Shown here: positions 5,074 to 11,629 of the stretch, one piece after another
How positions within the stretch are numbered: the stretch's first letter is position 1
Layout of the letters: each line of letters starts with the position of its first letter
From: Treponema sp.
GTDB lineage: Bacteria; Spirochaetota; Spirochaetia; Treponematales; Breznakiellaceae
Assembly (NCBI GenBank): GCA_031281685.1
Contig: JAITFA010000200.1
Location: forward strand, 1-11,629
Direction of reading: 5' to 3'
DNA: 11,629 nucleotides
Made by a program: the position numbers and the translations under genes
Notes under the pieces: model-generated
Told to the model about the DNA's origin: nothing
Databases searched by the model: none
Seen by the model: only the letters and a program-made list of their open reading frames with translations

Positions 5074-5457
5074 ATGACGGAAAACAAGTGTACCAAGGCT
5101 GATCTTATTGACGCTGTGTATGAAAACACGGGCATTGATCGGGAGTATATCAAACTCATCGTTGACAATTTTGTTGATACGATAAAAAAAGCCTTGGTTG
5201 ACAACATGGTCATCGAGATGCGAGGGTTTGGAACCTTTGAAGTAAAGGTAAGGAAGGGCCGTAAACGGGCGCGGAACCCCAAAACCGGAGACATTGTGTC
5301 GGTTGATGATCATGGAAGGGTTATCTTCAGGGCGGGGAAGGAACTGCGGCAGGACGTGTGGAACCTTACCGGAGAGCCGGATAAGCAGTCAGTCAGTAGC
5401 CCAATCCAAAAGGATTGGGCCTGCCGGAGTGATTCGGCAAGCCCTTGTAGCCTATGA
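5074..5457 (+). CDS. HU/IHF-family DNA-binding protein with an extended C terminus
   Basis: HU-type proteins bend DNA as dimers and organise the nucleoid. Residues 6-96 form a complete HU fold: CTKADLIDAVYENTG at the N-terminal helices, then MRGFGTFEVKVRKGRK leading into the beta-arm with ARNPKTGD (the intercalating proline sits in RNPKTG), and VIFRAGKELRQDVW at the end. The family usually stops near here at 90-100 aa, but this frame runs on to 127 aa with a Ser/Cys-containing tail that has no HU similarity. The DNA for that tail holds two hairpins (5399-5420 and 5422-5439), so the tail may be a by-product of RNA structure. The start has no good Shine-Dalgarno sequence; coupling to rpsT, 17 bases upstream, is likely. 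Its stop overlaps the lnt start (ATGA). Confidence 0.9.
   Translation: MTENKCTKADLIDAVYENTGIDREYIKLIVDNFVDTIKKALVDNMVIEMRGFGTFEVKVRKGRKRARNPKTGDIVSVDDHGRVIFRAGKELRQDVWNLTGEPDKQSVSSPIQKDWACRSDSASPCSL
5399..5439 (+). promoter_or_regulatory. Two adjacent hairpins inside the HU C-terminal coding tail
   Basis: GCCCAATCC (5399-5407) and GGATTGGGC (5412-5420) form a perfect nine-pair stem with an AAAA loop. TGCCG (5422-5426) and CGGCA (5435-5439) form a second, weaker stem. No T-run follows. They lie 15 bases before the lnt start and could act as an RNA-processing or stabilising site between HU and lnt. Confidence 0.6.
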
Positions 5458-7241
5458 GTTTGTTTAATGGCCGAAACAGGTTAAGAATTTTTTTTACGCA
5501 TCTGGCTGCGGTCGTAGCAGGAATCATACTTTTTGCCGCGTCATTCCCCAATCTGCTGTTTGAAAACGGTCTTCCCCTCCTCGCGTGGATTGTTTATGTT
5601 CCGGTTGTCTGGCTTCTGTACCGTGTCTCGCTTGGCGCGTCGTTTTTCTGGGGCGCGCTCTTTGGTTTTGGCGCGTATGGTCTGTTTAACTACTGGTTAA
5701 GCGTATTCCACCCGCTTGCTGACGATGCGGTGGGCCTAATCTACCTTGTTTACTTCATGTTTTTCTTCCCCTTGTTAAAGCTCTCGGTCATGCTCTTCCC
5801 CAAACGCGGCTATATCCTTCAGTGGTTGTTATGGATCAGCTTCGAGTACCTGCGTACTCTGGGTTTTCTGGGCTATTCCTACGGCATAACCGGCTATTCC
5901 CAATGGCGCATGGTTCCTATCATTCAGATCGCGGACATCTTCGGCGTATGGGGTGTTTCCGCCCTCGTGATTTTCCCCTCGCTGTATCTGGCGGCGGCCC
6001 TGAACAGGGCGCAGGTGCGCGACTTGCCGCTGGGCGGATCGACGGACGGCGTAAACTTGGCGGAGTTTTTCAAGCTATCGTTTACATTCAAGCTGAAGGA
6101 AAAAGGCAAAGAGCGAAACGTGTTTGTCTTTACGCCATTTGACAGGGCCGATACCGTCATTGGCGTGGTGTGGATCGCGGCGCTGATCGGAACTCTGGTC
6201 TATGGCGCAGTCTCCCGCATTAATTATACGGATGCGCCTACCAAGACAGTTGCCCTCATTCAGCACAACACCGACCCTTGGCGCGGTGATATGGTAGAGT
6301 ATAGGAGGAATTACGAGGTACTGCGGCGGCTTTCTGATGAAGCCATCGCCAAGACCCCTAACCTTGACCTCATAGTCTGGTCTGAAACCGCCTTTGTCCC
6401 CCGCATCTACTGGCATATCACCTACCGCGACCATCAGGAATCGTACCATTTGATACGAGAGCTGCTGGATTACATCGCGTCGCGGGACGTGCCTTTTGTA
6501 ATCGGTAATGACGATGGCCGTAAGGAGCCGGACAAAAATCCCAACGCCAATGAAAACTATCGCGTGGACTATAACGCGGTTATGCTTTTCGCCAACAATA
6601 AGGGCGATGTCTCCAAAGGCATTGCCGCCGGCATCTATCGAAAGTTTCACCTCGTGCCATTCACCGAGTCGTTTCCCTATCAGAAGCAGTTTCCCATGAT
6701 CTACGACATGCTCAGGAATGCTGATACTCACTTCTGGGAGAAAGGAACTGATTTCACGGTTATGGAAATAAACGGCCTCAAGTTCTCAACCCCCATCTGT
6801 TTTGAGGATACCTTTGGATACCTTTCACGCGAGTTTGTGCGTAACGGGGCGGAACTTCTTGTTAATCTGACGAATGACGCCTGGTCGAAGAGCCTGCCGG
6901 CGCAGACTCAGCACCTTTCGATGGCTGTGTTTAGAGCTGTGGAAAACCGCCGCTCTTTTGTGCGGTCTACCGCGTCTGGACAGACCGCCGCAATAGACCC
7001 CAACGGCAAGGTTATCGCTATGGCCAAGCCCTTTGTCGAGACCCAGCTTACCGCCACAGTACCGATTGTTACCACTACATCGCTGTACACACGGTATGGT
7101 GATTTTTTTCCCCGCGTAACGCTGCTTGCCGCGTTTTCTCTGTTGCTCATAAAGATCACTTTGGCTATAATCAAACTAAAAAGGCGAAAGGGAGGCCCGT
7201 ATGGATCAGCAAGCGCAGCAGCAGAAAATTCTCATCATTGA
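5454..7241 (+). CDS. lnt: Apolipoprotein N-acyltransferase
   Basis: Lnt adds the third acyl chain to the N-terminal cysteine of lipoproteins in the inner membrane, using phospholipid as donor. The 595-aa protein has about seven hydrophobic segments in its first 255 residues, then a periplasmic nitrilase-type domain (about 262-540) and a final membrane helix (about 553-574). The catalytic triad is visible: Glu311 in IVWSETAFVP, Lys397 in GIYRKFHLVPF and Cys449 in STPICFEDTF, with VNLTNDAWS nearby as expected. It is longer than E. coli Lnt (512 aa), partly through a charged loop at about 183-232 between the sixth and seventh membrane segments, probably cytoplasmic. The start overlaps the HU stop (ATGA) and lacks a Shine-Dalgarno sequence, indicating coupled translation. 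The last 41 bases overlap the next gene in another frame. Confidence 0.94.
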   Translation: MSLFNGRNRLRIFFTHLAAVVAGIILFAASFPNLLFENGLPLLAWIVYVPVVWLLYRVSLGASFFWGALFGFGAYGLFNYWLSVFHPLADDAVGLIYLVYFMFFFPLLKLSVMLFPKRGYILQWLLWISFEYLRTLGFLGYSYGITGYSQWRMVPIIQIADIFGVWGVSALVIFPSLYLAAALNRAQVRDLPLGGSTDGVNLAEFFKLSFTFKLKEKGKERNVFVFTPFDRADTVIGVVWIAALIGTLVYGAVSRINYTDAPTKTVALIQHNTDPWRGDMVEYRRNYEVLRRLSDEAIAKTPNLDLIVWSETAFVPRIYWHITYRDHQESYHLIRELLDYIASRDVPFVIGNDDGRKEPDKNPNANENYRVDYNAVMLFANNKGDVSKGIAAGIYRKFHLVPFTESFPYQKQFPMIYDMLRNADTHFWEKGTDFTVMEINGLKFSTPICFEDTFGYLSREFVRNGAELLVNLTNDAWSKSLPAQTQHLSMAVFRAVENRRSFVRSTASGQTAAIDPNGKVIAMAKPFVETQLTATVPIVTTTSLYTRYGDFFPRVTLLAAFSLLLIKITLAIIKLKRRKGGPYGSASAAAENSHH

Positions 7242-7914
7242 TGATGAGAATATAAATCTTGAATTTTTTGATTTGATGCTTGAAAAGTTAGGGTTTAGCG
7301 TTGAACTGGCGCGTAACGGCAAGGAAGGTTTGGAAAAGGCGGCGGAGTTCCGCCCAAACCTCATCATACTTGATAACATCATGCCTAAGATGTCTGGGTG
7401 GGAAGTTACCAAAACGCTCAAGAGCGATCCTGAGTTTCGAAACATTCCTATCATTATGCTTTCAGCGCTGGACGATGTGAAGGACAAGGTTGATAGTTTT
7501 GAGTTGGGCGTGGAGGACTACATCACCAAACCCTTTAACTTTTCCGAAGTACTGGCGCGGATTCGGGTTGCGCTCCGTAATCGTGAGCTTTTTGCTCAGA
7601 TAAGCCTGAGCGAATCGCGTTTGCGCCTTGCCGAAAGCCTGAATGCTGAACTAAAAGCCTGCATGGCTGACTTTGTGAAAAGCCTCGACGAGGTTGACGC
7701 GGCCATCGCACGAACCGACAATGAAATCGACCGCGATACCTTCAACGCGCTTTTGGACGTTATACGCGACAAAACTCAGGACGTAAAGAACCGCGTGTCT
7801 GCGCTTAATGAGCGTATCGAGCGAATAGACCTTCAGCAGGAAAACCCCAAAAGAAATGAGATAGGGCTGACCATTCTGAAAGATCAGGTTTGCGACGCGG
7901 GGCAAGAATCATGA
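7201..7914 (+). CDS. Receiver-domain protein with C-terminal coiled coil, no DNA-binding domain
   Basis: Residues 9-127 are a standard response-regulator receiver domain: Asp14/Asp15 in ILIIDDE form the metal pocket, Asp58 in LIILDNIMPKMSGWEV is the phosphate acceptor, Ser88 in IIMLSAL is the switch residue, and Lys110 in DYITKPF is the conserved lysine. After about residue 128 the protein is long, charged and helical (to about 215), with heptad-like spacing and no DNA-binding, GGDEF or other output domain. It may therefore act by protein contact, as a phosphorylated scaffold or adaptor. No histidine kinase is encoded in the window. A GGGAGG site five bases before the ATG at 7201 supports this start, which lies within the last 41 bases of lnt. 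Its stop overlaps the bactofilin ATG, so the two proteins are probably made together. Confidence 0.88.
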   Translation: MDQQAQQQKILIIDDENINLEFFDLMLEKLGFSVELARNGKEGLEKAAEFRPNLIILDNIMPKMSGWEVTKTLKSDPEFRNIPIIMLSALDDVKDKVDSFELGVEDYITKPFNFSEVLARIRVALRNRELFAQISLSESRLRLAESLNAELKACMADFVKSLDEVDAAIARTDNEIDRDTFNALLDVIRDKTQDVKNRVSALNERIERIDLQQENPKRNEIGLTILKDQVCDAGQES

Positions 7915-8336
7915 CACTGAGAAAAGACGGGTTCCACCATGTGATCTTTGGTTCCGGTACCACCTTTGTTGGGGACCTCAAGTTTAAGGAAACGCTCTCT
8001 ATCAAGGGAACGTTTCAGGGAACGATTGAGGCTGTTGATCGGGGCGACCTTATTATTGAAGAGGGTGCGAATGTTGAAGCCACGAAGATTTTAGTAACGT
8101 CGCTCGTTATTCGTGGAACCGTAACCTCGCCGGTGGACGCTGCGGATAAGATTGTGATCTGTCCGGGTGGCAGGCTCAAAGGCGACATCAAGACCCGCAG
8201 GTTGCAGATTGCCGATAAGATGTTCTTTGAGGGCCAAGTTAGCATGGTCGGCGATGAAAGTGAAGTGGACATATTCTCAAGACCCACAGAGGATATCAAG
8301 GCGGAACTACAGGACCTTTTTGAAAAGAATGACTGA
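7911..8336 (+). CDS. Bactofilin family cytoskeletal protein
   Basis: Bactofilins polymerise without nucleotide into filaments and help set cell shape, often by positioning cell-wall enzymes. The 141-aa product has the bactofilin core (PF04519) at about residues 10-112: repeated short strands with glycines at turns, as in [35 protein letters not shown] and [15 protein letters not shown], which fold as a right-handed beta-helix. A short acidic tail follows. The ATG at 7911 is chosen because it overlaps the stop of the receiver gene (ATGA) and puts the core close to the N terminus; a TTG at 7890 would add seven residues unlike the family. There is no strong Shine-Dalgarno sequence, so coupling is expected. 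The setting after lnt and a receiver protein suggests a role in envelope shape under phospho-signal control, which is inference. Confidence 0.9.
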   Translation: MTLRKDGFHHVIFGSGTTFVGDLKFKETLSIKGTFQGTIEAVDRGDLIIEEGANVEATKILVTSLVIRGTVTSPVDAADKIVICPGGRLKGDIKTRRLQIADKMFFEGQVSMVGDESEVDIFSRPTEDIKAELQDLFEKND

Positions 8337-8362
8337 AGAATACCGCACCACATTCCAGCTAC

Positions 8363-8393
8363 TTGACACAATTGTACATTTTTCGCCTATACT
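8363..8393 (+). promoter_or_regulatory. Promoter for the infC cluster
   Basis: A perfect TTGACA (8363-8368) is followed after 19 bases by TATACT (8388-8393). The spacing is two bases longer than ideal. Transcription would begin near 8400, giving a leader of about 40 bases before the infC start at 8441. Confidence 0.55.
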
Positions 8394-8416
8394 TCTTGGT
8401 AAGTTTTAGCTATATT

Positions 8417-8436
8417 GTTGGAAACCAACGGGGAGG
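8417..8436 (+). promoter_or_regulatory. Leader hairpin and Shine-Dalgarno sequence for the infC TTG start
   Basis: GTTGG (8417-8421) and CCAAC (8425-8429) form a five-pair stem with an AAA loop, directly abutting GGGGAGG (8430-8436). The start codon TTG follows after four bases. A hairpin touching the ribosome site could tune initiation. Confidence 0.55.
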
Positions 8437-8440
8437 TCAG

Positions 8441-8959
8441 TTGTCGGGTAAGGATTTGCGGATTAATGAACAGATTCGGGTGCGGGAAGTTCGTCTCATC
8501 CGGGATGGGAATGAACAGCAGGGCATTATGCCTACCATAGAAGCGCTCGCAATCGCCAGAGAGCAGAATCTTGATCTTGTGGAAGTCGCGCCACAAGCCA
8601 GTCCACCGGTTGTCAAGATTATGGATTACGGTAAGTTCAAATTCGAGAATGAAAAGAAAGTCCGGGATTCAAAGAAGAAACAGAAGCTGTTGAAGATGAA
8701 GGAAATCCGTATGCAGCCTAAGATTGATGAGCATGACATGGATTTCAAGTCTAAGCATATTCAGGAGTTTCTTGGTGAAGGCAACAAGGTCAAGGTTACG
8801 GTCCGGTTCAGGGGTCGTGAGCTTGCTCATACCGAACTGGGGTTGGAGGTTCTCAAGGATATGCTGAAACGAATTGAGGGAAGCTATGTGATGGATAAGC
8901 CACCGACAATGGAAGGTCGGTTCATGTCCATGGTATTGAGTCCCAAAACCAAAAAATAG
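8441..8959 (+). CDS. infC: Translation initiation factor IF-3
   Basis: IF-3 binds the 30S subunit, prevents early 50S joining and proof-reads the start codon and initiator tRNA. With a TTG start at 8441 the product is 172 aa and begins (M)[19 protein letters not shown], the usual IF-3 opening. The N-terminal domain spans about 1-75 and ends at [12 protein letters not shown] lysine-rich linker leads to the C-terminal domain with the family signature [17 protein letters not shown] and [12 protein letters not shown]. The frame is open further upstream to a TTG at 8363, but that stretch covers the promoter and leader, while GGGGAGG sits four bases before 8441. No in-frame ATG lies near the expected N terminus. 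The non-AUG start recalls the AUU start of E. coli infC, which lets IF-3 repress its own synthesis; the same is inferred here. Confidence 0.94.
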   Translation: MSGKDLRINEQIRVREVRLIRDGNEQQGIMPTIEALAIAREQNLDLVEVAPQASPPVVKIMDYGKFKFENEKKVRDSKKKQKLLKMKEIRMQPKIDEHDMDFKSKHIQEFLGEGNKVKVTVRFRGRELAHTELGLEVLKDMLKRIEGSYVMDKPPTMEGRFMSMVLSPKTKK

Positions 8960-8969
8960 GATAGATATC

Positions 8970-9170
8970 ATGCCAAAAATGAAAACAAAAAAGAGCGCGG
9001 CCAAACGGTACTCATTCACGGGGACAGGCAAGGTGAAGTATAAGAAACAGAATCTGCGTCATATTCTTACCAAGAAGTCCACCAAACGGAAGCGGAATCT
9101 TCGCCACGCGGGTATTCTGTCGGCTGATAACACGCCGTCAATCAAAAAGCGCTTAATGCCTTACGGTTAA
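8970..9170 (+). CDS. rpmI: 50S ribosomal protein L35
   Basis: The 66-aa, very basic product [20 protein letters not shown]... is a clear L35. The [13 protein letters not shown] opening, the [11 protein letters not shown] segment, RKRNLRHAG and the MPYG end are typical, and the length is normal. L35 is a late-assembling protein of the large subunit. The gene lies ten bases after infC and 26 bases before rplT, the standard infC-rpmI-rplT order. An AGGATAG stretch overlapping the infC stop may serve as its ribosome site. Confidence 0.96.
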   Translation: MPKMKTKKSAAKRYSFTGTGKVKYKKQNLRHILTKKSTKRKRNLRHAGILSADNTPSIKKRLMPYG

Positions 9171-9196
9171 GGCGCGCCTAAAAGGAGTTAACGAAA

Positions 9197-9556
9197 ATGT
9201 CAAGAGCAGTGGATGGTTCTAAACGAAAGAATCACAGGAAAAAGATACTGAAACTGGCCAAAGGCTATTGGGGGCGTCGGCATTCGAACTATAAGACTGC
9301 CAAGGACGCAGTTGCCAAGGGGCTTACTTATGCATACCGTGACCGGAAAGACCGGAAAGGCGATTTCCGCGCACTCTGGATCGTCCGTATCAACGCGGCG
9401 TGTCGCGGCGAAGGCATGAGCTATTCGCGGTTTATTGAAGGTCTGAACAAGGCTGGTATAACTCTTAACCGAAAAGCACTGGCTTTTCTGGTGCTTGAGG
9501 ACGCGACTGCGTTCAAGGCGATTGTCGCACAGGCGCGGCAGGCATTAGGGGCATAG
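9197..9556 (+). CDS. rplT: 50S ribosomal protein L20
   Basis: L20 binds 23S rRNA directly and is needed early in large-subunit assembly. In E. coli and Bacillus it also represses its own operon. The 119-aa protein has the long basic N-terminal helix (HRKKILKLAKGYWGRR), the signature RDRKGDFRALWIVRINAACR, and the globular part YSRFIEGLNKAGITLNRKALA. Length is normal. AAAGGAG nine bases before the ATG supports the start. I could not identify an L20-binding pseudoknot in the short leader before infC. The gene ends three bases before the coiled-coil gene that follows. Confidence 0.97.
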   Translation: MSRAVDGSKRKNHRKKILKLAKGYWGRRHSNYKTAKDAVAKGLTYAYRDRKDRKGDFRALWIVRINAACRGEGMSYSRFIEGLNKAGITLNRKALAFLVLEDATAFKAIVAQARQALGA

Positions 9557-9559
9557 ATT

Positions 9560-9979
9560 ATGGAAGCACTTGACCATGTGAAAATTCTGGAATCAAAAGT
9601 TGTTAAGGCGATTGATTTTGTAAAGCGCCTCACCGAAGAAAACGATCAGCTTAAAGACCAGCTTGACTCATACCAGAAGCAGGTTGATGAGCTTGAAGCT
9701 CTGATTCAGAGCTTCAGGGAAGAGCAGGGGCGCATTGAAGAGGGTATACTTTCCGCGCTTAGTCGGCTTAACCAGTTTGAGGACGCCATTGACAAGAGCC
9801 TTTCGCCGTCAGCAAGCGTACCCTCAGACGAGGTTCCGTCGGCTGATATATTAAACGCTGTGGAAGAGATTCTAGCTCCAGTGAAAGTTCCCGAAAATTC
9901 TGAAACTACCAAAACTGAGATCGTGGACACTCCGATTCAGGAACAGCAGTCCTCAGAGGGTGAAGCACAGCCGCAGTAA
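9560..9979 (+). CDS. Coiled-coil protein, ZapB-like candidate
   Basis: No catalytic domain is seen. Residues about 5-73 form a continuous heptad-patterned coiled coil (ILESKVVKAIDFVKRLTEEN, QLKDQLDSYQKQVDELEALI), followed by an acidic Ser/Pro/Glu/Gln-rich tail (about 80-139) that looks disordered. There is no signal peptide or membrane segment. The gene starts three bases after rplT and sits 32 bases before a clear ZapA homologue. The N-terminal half resembles ZapB, a short coiled-coil partner of ZapA at the division ring; ZapB is about 80 aa, so this would be a longer form with an added tail. The ZapB role is suggested by context and structure type only, since coiled coils look alike. No good Shine-Dalgarno sequence is visible, so translation is probably coupled to rplT. 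Confidence 0.75.
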   Translation: MEALDHVKILESKVVKAIDFVKRLTEENDQLKDQLDSYQKQVDELEALIQSFREEQGRIEEGILSALSRLNQFEDAIDKSLSPSASVPSDEVPSADILNAVEEILAPVKVPENSETTKTEIVDTPIQEQQSSEGEAQPQ

Positions 9980-10011
9980 CGCGGGACTGTGACTGGCTTC
10001 AAGCGGTTTTC

Positions 10012-10350
10012 ATGAAGAAAAAAGTTCTCTCAAGCTCAAAAAAGAGTGATTTGTACATTGATATATTGGGGACCTCTTTGTTCATTTCAGCGGAAGAGGA
10101 ACCCGCATATCTCCAGGGCCTTTTAGCCAACTATCGTACAGCTGTTGAGCATATTCAAAAGGCTTACGGGCTTCGTGATCCGCTTAAAATTGCAGTTCTC
10201 ACGGGTTTTTTGCTCTGTGATGAGATTCAGCGAATGTATAACCGCGAAACAGCCAAAGAAGAGGCGCGGGCACACGAAACACGGGAAGCTGAACAGATCG
10301 CCCTCGACCTGATCGCCCGCATTGATAAGGTTCTGGAATATAAGGCATGA
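10012..10350 (+). CDS. zapA: Cell division protein ZapA family
   Basis: ZapA binds and bundles FtsZ filaments at the division site. The 112-aa product shows the family pattern: LYIDILGTSLFISAEEEPAYLQGLLANY at 14-41, then a helix and DPLKIAVLTGFLLCDEIQRM at about 57-76, corresponding to the conserved DPLKIAVLAALNIADEL-type stretch, then a charged C-terminal coiled coil ending in RIDKVLEYKA. Length is normal. The preceding coiled-coil gene is a possible ZapB-like partner. No Shine-Dalgarno sequence is seen in front of the ATG at 10012. The stop codon overlaps the manA start (ATGA). The match is by motif and length only. Confidence 0.82.
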   Translation: MKKKVLSSSKKSDLYIDILGTSLFISAEEEPAYLQGLLANYRTAVEHIQKAYGLRDPLKIAVLTGFLLCDEIQRMYNRETAKEEARAHETREAEQIALDLIARIDKVLEYKA

Positions 10351-11531
10351 CGAGTTTATATAGGCTAAAAAACCAGGTAAAGTATTACGATTGGGGTTCG
10401 CCTGATTGGATTCCGCGCTTGCTGGGCAAGGATAACCCTGAAAAGCAGACTTGGGCTGAGTTATGGATGGGTGTTCACCCGGAAGGACCTTCGACGCTTG
10501 AGTATGAAGGCGCATGTATCCCGCTCTCCACACTGATAAGTCGGAATCCCCGTCGCTACTTGGGTGAGGATACTGAAAAAGCATTTGGAACCATACCATT
10601 TCTGTTCAAGGTGCTTGCCGCTGGCAAGCCGCTTTCGATACAGGCGCACCCGACGCAGGCAGAGGCACAGGCTGGTTTTGAGCGCGAGAATGCTATGGGC
10701 ATACCGCTTAAAGCGCCAAACCGTAACTACAAAGACGCGAACCATAAGCCGGAGATTCTCTGTGCCCTCACGCCGTTCACGGCAATGTGTGGCTTTAAAA
10801 AGCCCGCAGACATTGACGTGGAACTGACGGCGTTTGCCGCTGGAGCGCCTCCTGCGCTTGTCAGTGCGCTTGACATCCTGCGTGAACCATTGCGGGACCC
10901 CGACGAAGGCGCGGCTTTGAGCGGCTTTCTCAAGGCGCTCTTTGGCTTTTCGTTTAATGCGCGAAGCGCCTTGAGCGAGTTCGCCGCATGTTTACACGTA
11001 CCGCAGGCCAAAGCCTATGAACTCATTGCCTCTTTTGCGCGGCTCTACCCGTGCGATCCAGCGATAATCGCGCCGCTCTATCTCAACGTGCTTGAACTCA
11101 AGCCGGGCGAAGCGGTCTATCTTCCCGCTGGTGTGTTACACGCCTACATAGAAGGGCTTGGCGTGGAACTCATGGCCAACTCGGACAATGTTCTGCGCGG
11201 GGGGCTTACTTCCAAGCACGTTGCTATTGACGAGCTTCTCCACATTCTGCGTTTCTCCGCGTTTAAGCCACAAATCCTCACGCCTCAAGGGAATACTTAC
11301 CAAACGCCGAGTCGTGAGTTCGCCCTGTCCGTGTTAAGCGGCAATGGCGAATGCCGTGAACTGCCTATATGCGGTCCGGCCATTGTCATTGTTACCAAAG
11401 GCGCGGCTGATATTGACGGCCTTGCGCTTGGTCAAGGCGACTCCACCTTCATTCCGGCGGACGCGGGAGCGTCGCTTTTCATCACTGGAACCTACACCCT
11501 CTACAGTGCCACGTCTAACCTTTCGGCCTGA
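10347..11531 (+). CDS. manA: Mannose-6-phosphate isomerase, class I
   Basis: This zinc enzyme interconverts fructose-6-phosphate and mannose-6-phosphate, linking glycolysis to mannose use and GDP-mannose supply. The 394-aa protein carries the metal ligands in their usual motifs: PLSIQAHP (Gln99, His101), NHKPEILCAL (Glu136) and LPAGVLHAYIEGLGVELMAN (His265). NVLRGGLTSKHV, holding the catalytic arginine Arg284, follows. These match the E. coli set Gln97, His99, Glu134 and His255. The N terminus LYRLKNQVKYYDWGS and the AELWMGVHPEGPS segment are also typical. The length agrees with type I isomerases. The ATG overlaps the zapA stop by four bases (ATGA), so translation is probably coupled. Mannose may serve envelope glycans or catabolism; the window does not decide. 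Confidence 0.96.
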   Translation: MTSLYRLKNQVKYYDWGSPDWIPRLLGKDNPEKQTWAELWMGVHPEGPSTLEYEGACIPLSTLISRNPRRYLGEDTEKAFGTIPFLFKVLAAGKPLSIQAHPTQAEAQAGFERENAMGIPLKAPNRNYKDANHKPEILCALTPFTAMCGFKKPADIDVELTAFAAGAPPALVSALDILREPLRDPDEGAALSGFLKALFGFSFNARSALSEFAACLHVPQAKAYELIASFARLYPCDPAIIAPLYLNVLELKPGEAVYLPAGVLHAYIEGLGVELMANSDNVLRGGLTSKHVAIDELLHILRFSAFKPQILTPQGNTYQTPSREFALSVLSGNGECRELPICGPAIVIVTKGAADIDGLALGQGDSTFIPADAGASLFITGTYTLYSATSNLSA

Positions 11532-11543
11532 AAAGACAACAAG

Positions 11544-11629
11544 ATGAGAATCTTTGTTGATGCAGATTCTTGTCCCCGTCTCACGCGGTCGGCGGTGTTA
11601 CGCGCCTCAGTGCGAACTGGTATTCAGGC
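11544..11629 (+). CDS. DUF188 / YaiI-YqxD family protein, N-terminal part (cut by window edge)
   Basis: From the ATG at 11544, 28 full codons are open to the edge. The peptide begins MRIFVDADSCPRLTRSAVLR, which fits the DUF188 (UPF0178) opening of a hydrophobic strand followed by VDADxCP. The family is thought to have a PIN-like nuclease fold because of the conserved aspartates, but its function is unproven. The gene follows manA after 12 bases, so it is probably in the same operon. The ribosome site is weak (an AAG-containing purine stretch just before the ATG). Confidence 0.72.
   Translation, partial: MRIFVDADSCPRLTRSAVLRASVRTGIQ

Noticed and set aside
6075..6731. Long minus-strand open frame (218 codons) opposite lnt
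   Set aside because: Fully antisense to the conserved catalytic domain of Lnt, with no recognisable motif.
8363..8440. N-terminal extension of IF-3 from a TTG at 8363
   Set aside because: The bases form the TTGACA promoter box and leader, the residues are unlike IF-3, and a good Shine-Dalgarno sequence sits before 8441.
9170..9184. GGCGCGCC-centred palindrome between rpmI and rplT
   Set aside because: A ten-base palindrome with no loop room; likely chance in GC-rich sequence and not a terminator.

Overview
The window looks like chromosomal core DNA of a spirochaete, most likely a gut-type treponeme. This is an inference from gene content and order: a histone-like HU gene followed by apolipoprotein N-acyltransferase; a stand-alone receiver protein joined to a bactofilin; and an infC-rpmI-rplT cluster that continues into a ZapA-type division gene and mannose-6-phosphate isomerase. 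The cytoplasmic GH67 alpha-glucuronidase fits a host that scavenges hemicellulose, as in termite hindgut or rumen. No phage, transposase or CRISPR gene was seen. All complete genes are on the + strand; only a truncated acetyltransferase at the left edge is on the - strand.

Layout. (1) 1-121: start of a GNAT acetyltransferase, divergent from the next gene. (2) 195-2192: alpha-glucuronidase, apparently single. (3) 2193-2647: a 455-base non-coding stretch holding a 134-bp dyad element directly behind the glucuronidase stop, then a 44-bp tandem array of hairpins. (4) 2648-4244: a DUF2225 zinc-finger protein overlapping truA. (5) 4245-4513: a gap ending in a promoter and a strong ribosome-binding site. 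(6) 4514-8336: a tightly packed run of a tiny zinc-ribbon protein, rpsT, HU, lnt, a receiver/coiled-coil protein and a bactofilin. (7) 8337-8440: leader with a promoter. (8) 8441-11629: infC, rpmI, rplT, a coiled-coil ZapB-like protein, ZapA, manA and the start of a DUF188 protein.

How the genes fit together. The last two clusters mix translation genes (S20, IF3, L35, L20, and TruA nearby) with genes for the cell envelope and cell shape or division (Lnt, bactofilin, ZapA, and possibly ManA for sugar precursors). Many junctions are ATGA overlaps or short gaps, which points to coupled translation. Both rpsT and infC appear to start with TTG, each behind a hairpin and a good Shine-Dalgarno sequence. 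This recalls the non-AUG starts of the same two genes in E. coli.

I see no clearly new defence or mobile system. The most unexplained material is the compound repeat region at 2195-2549. Next come the 57-aa zinc-ribbon gene, the receiver-bactofilin pair, the ZapB-like/ZapA pair and the hairpins built into the HU C-terminal coding tail.
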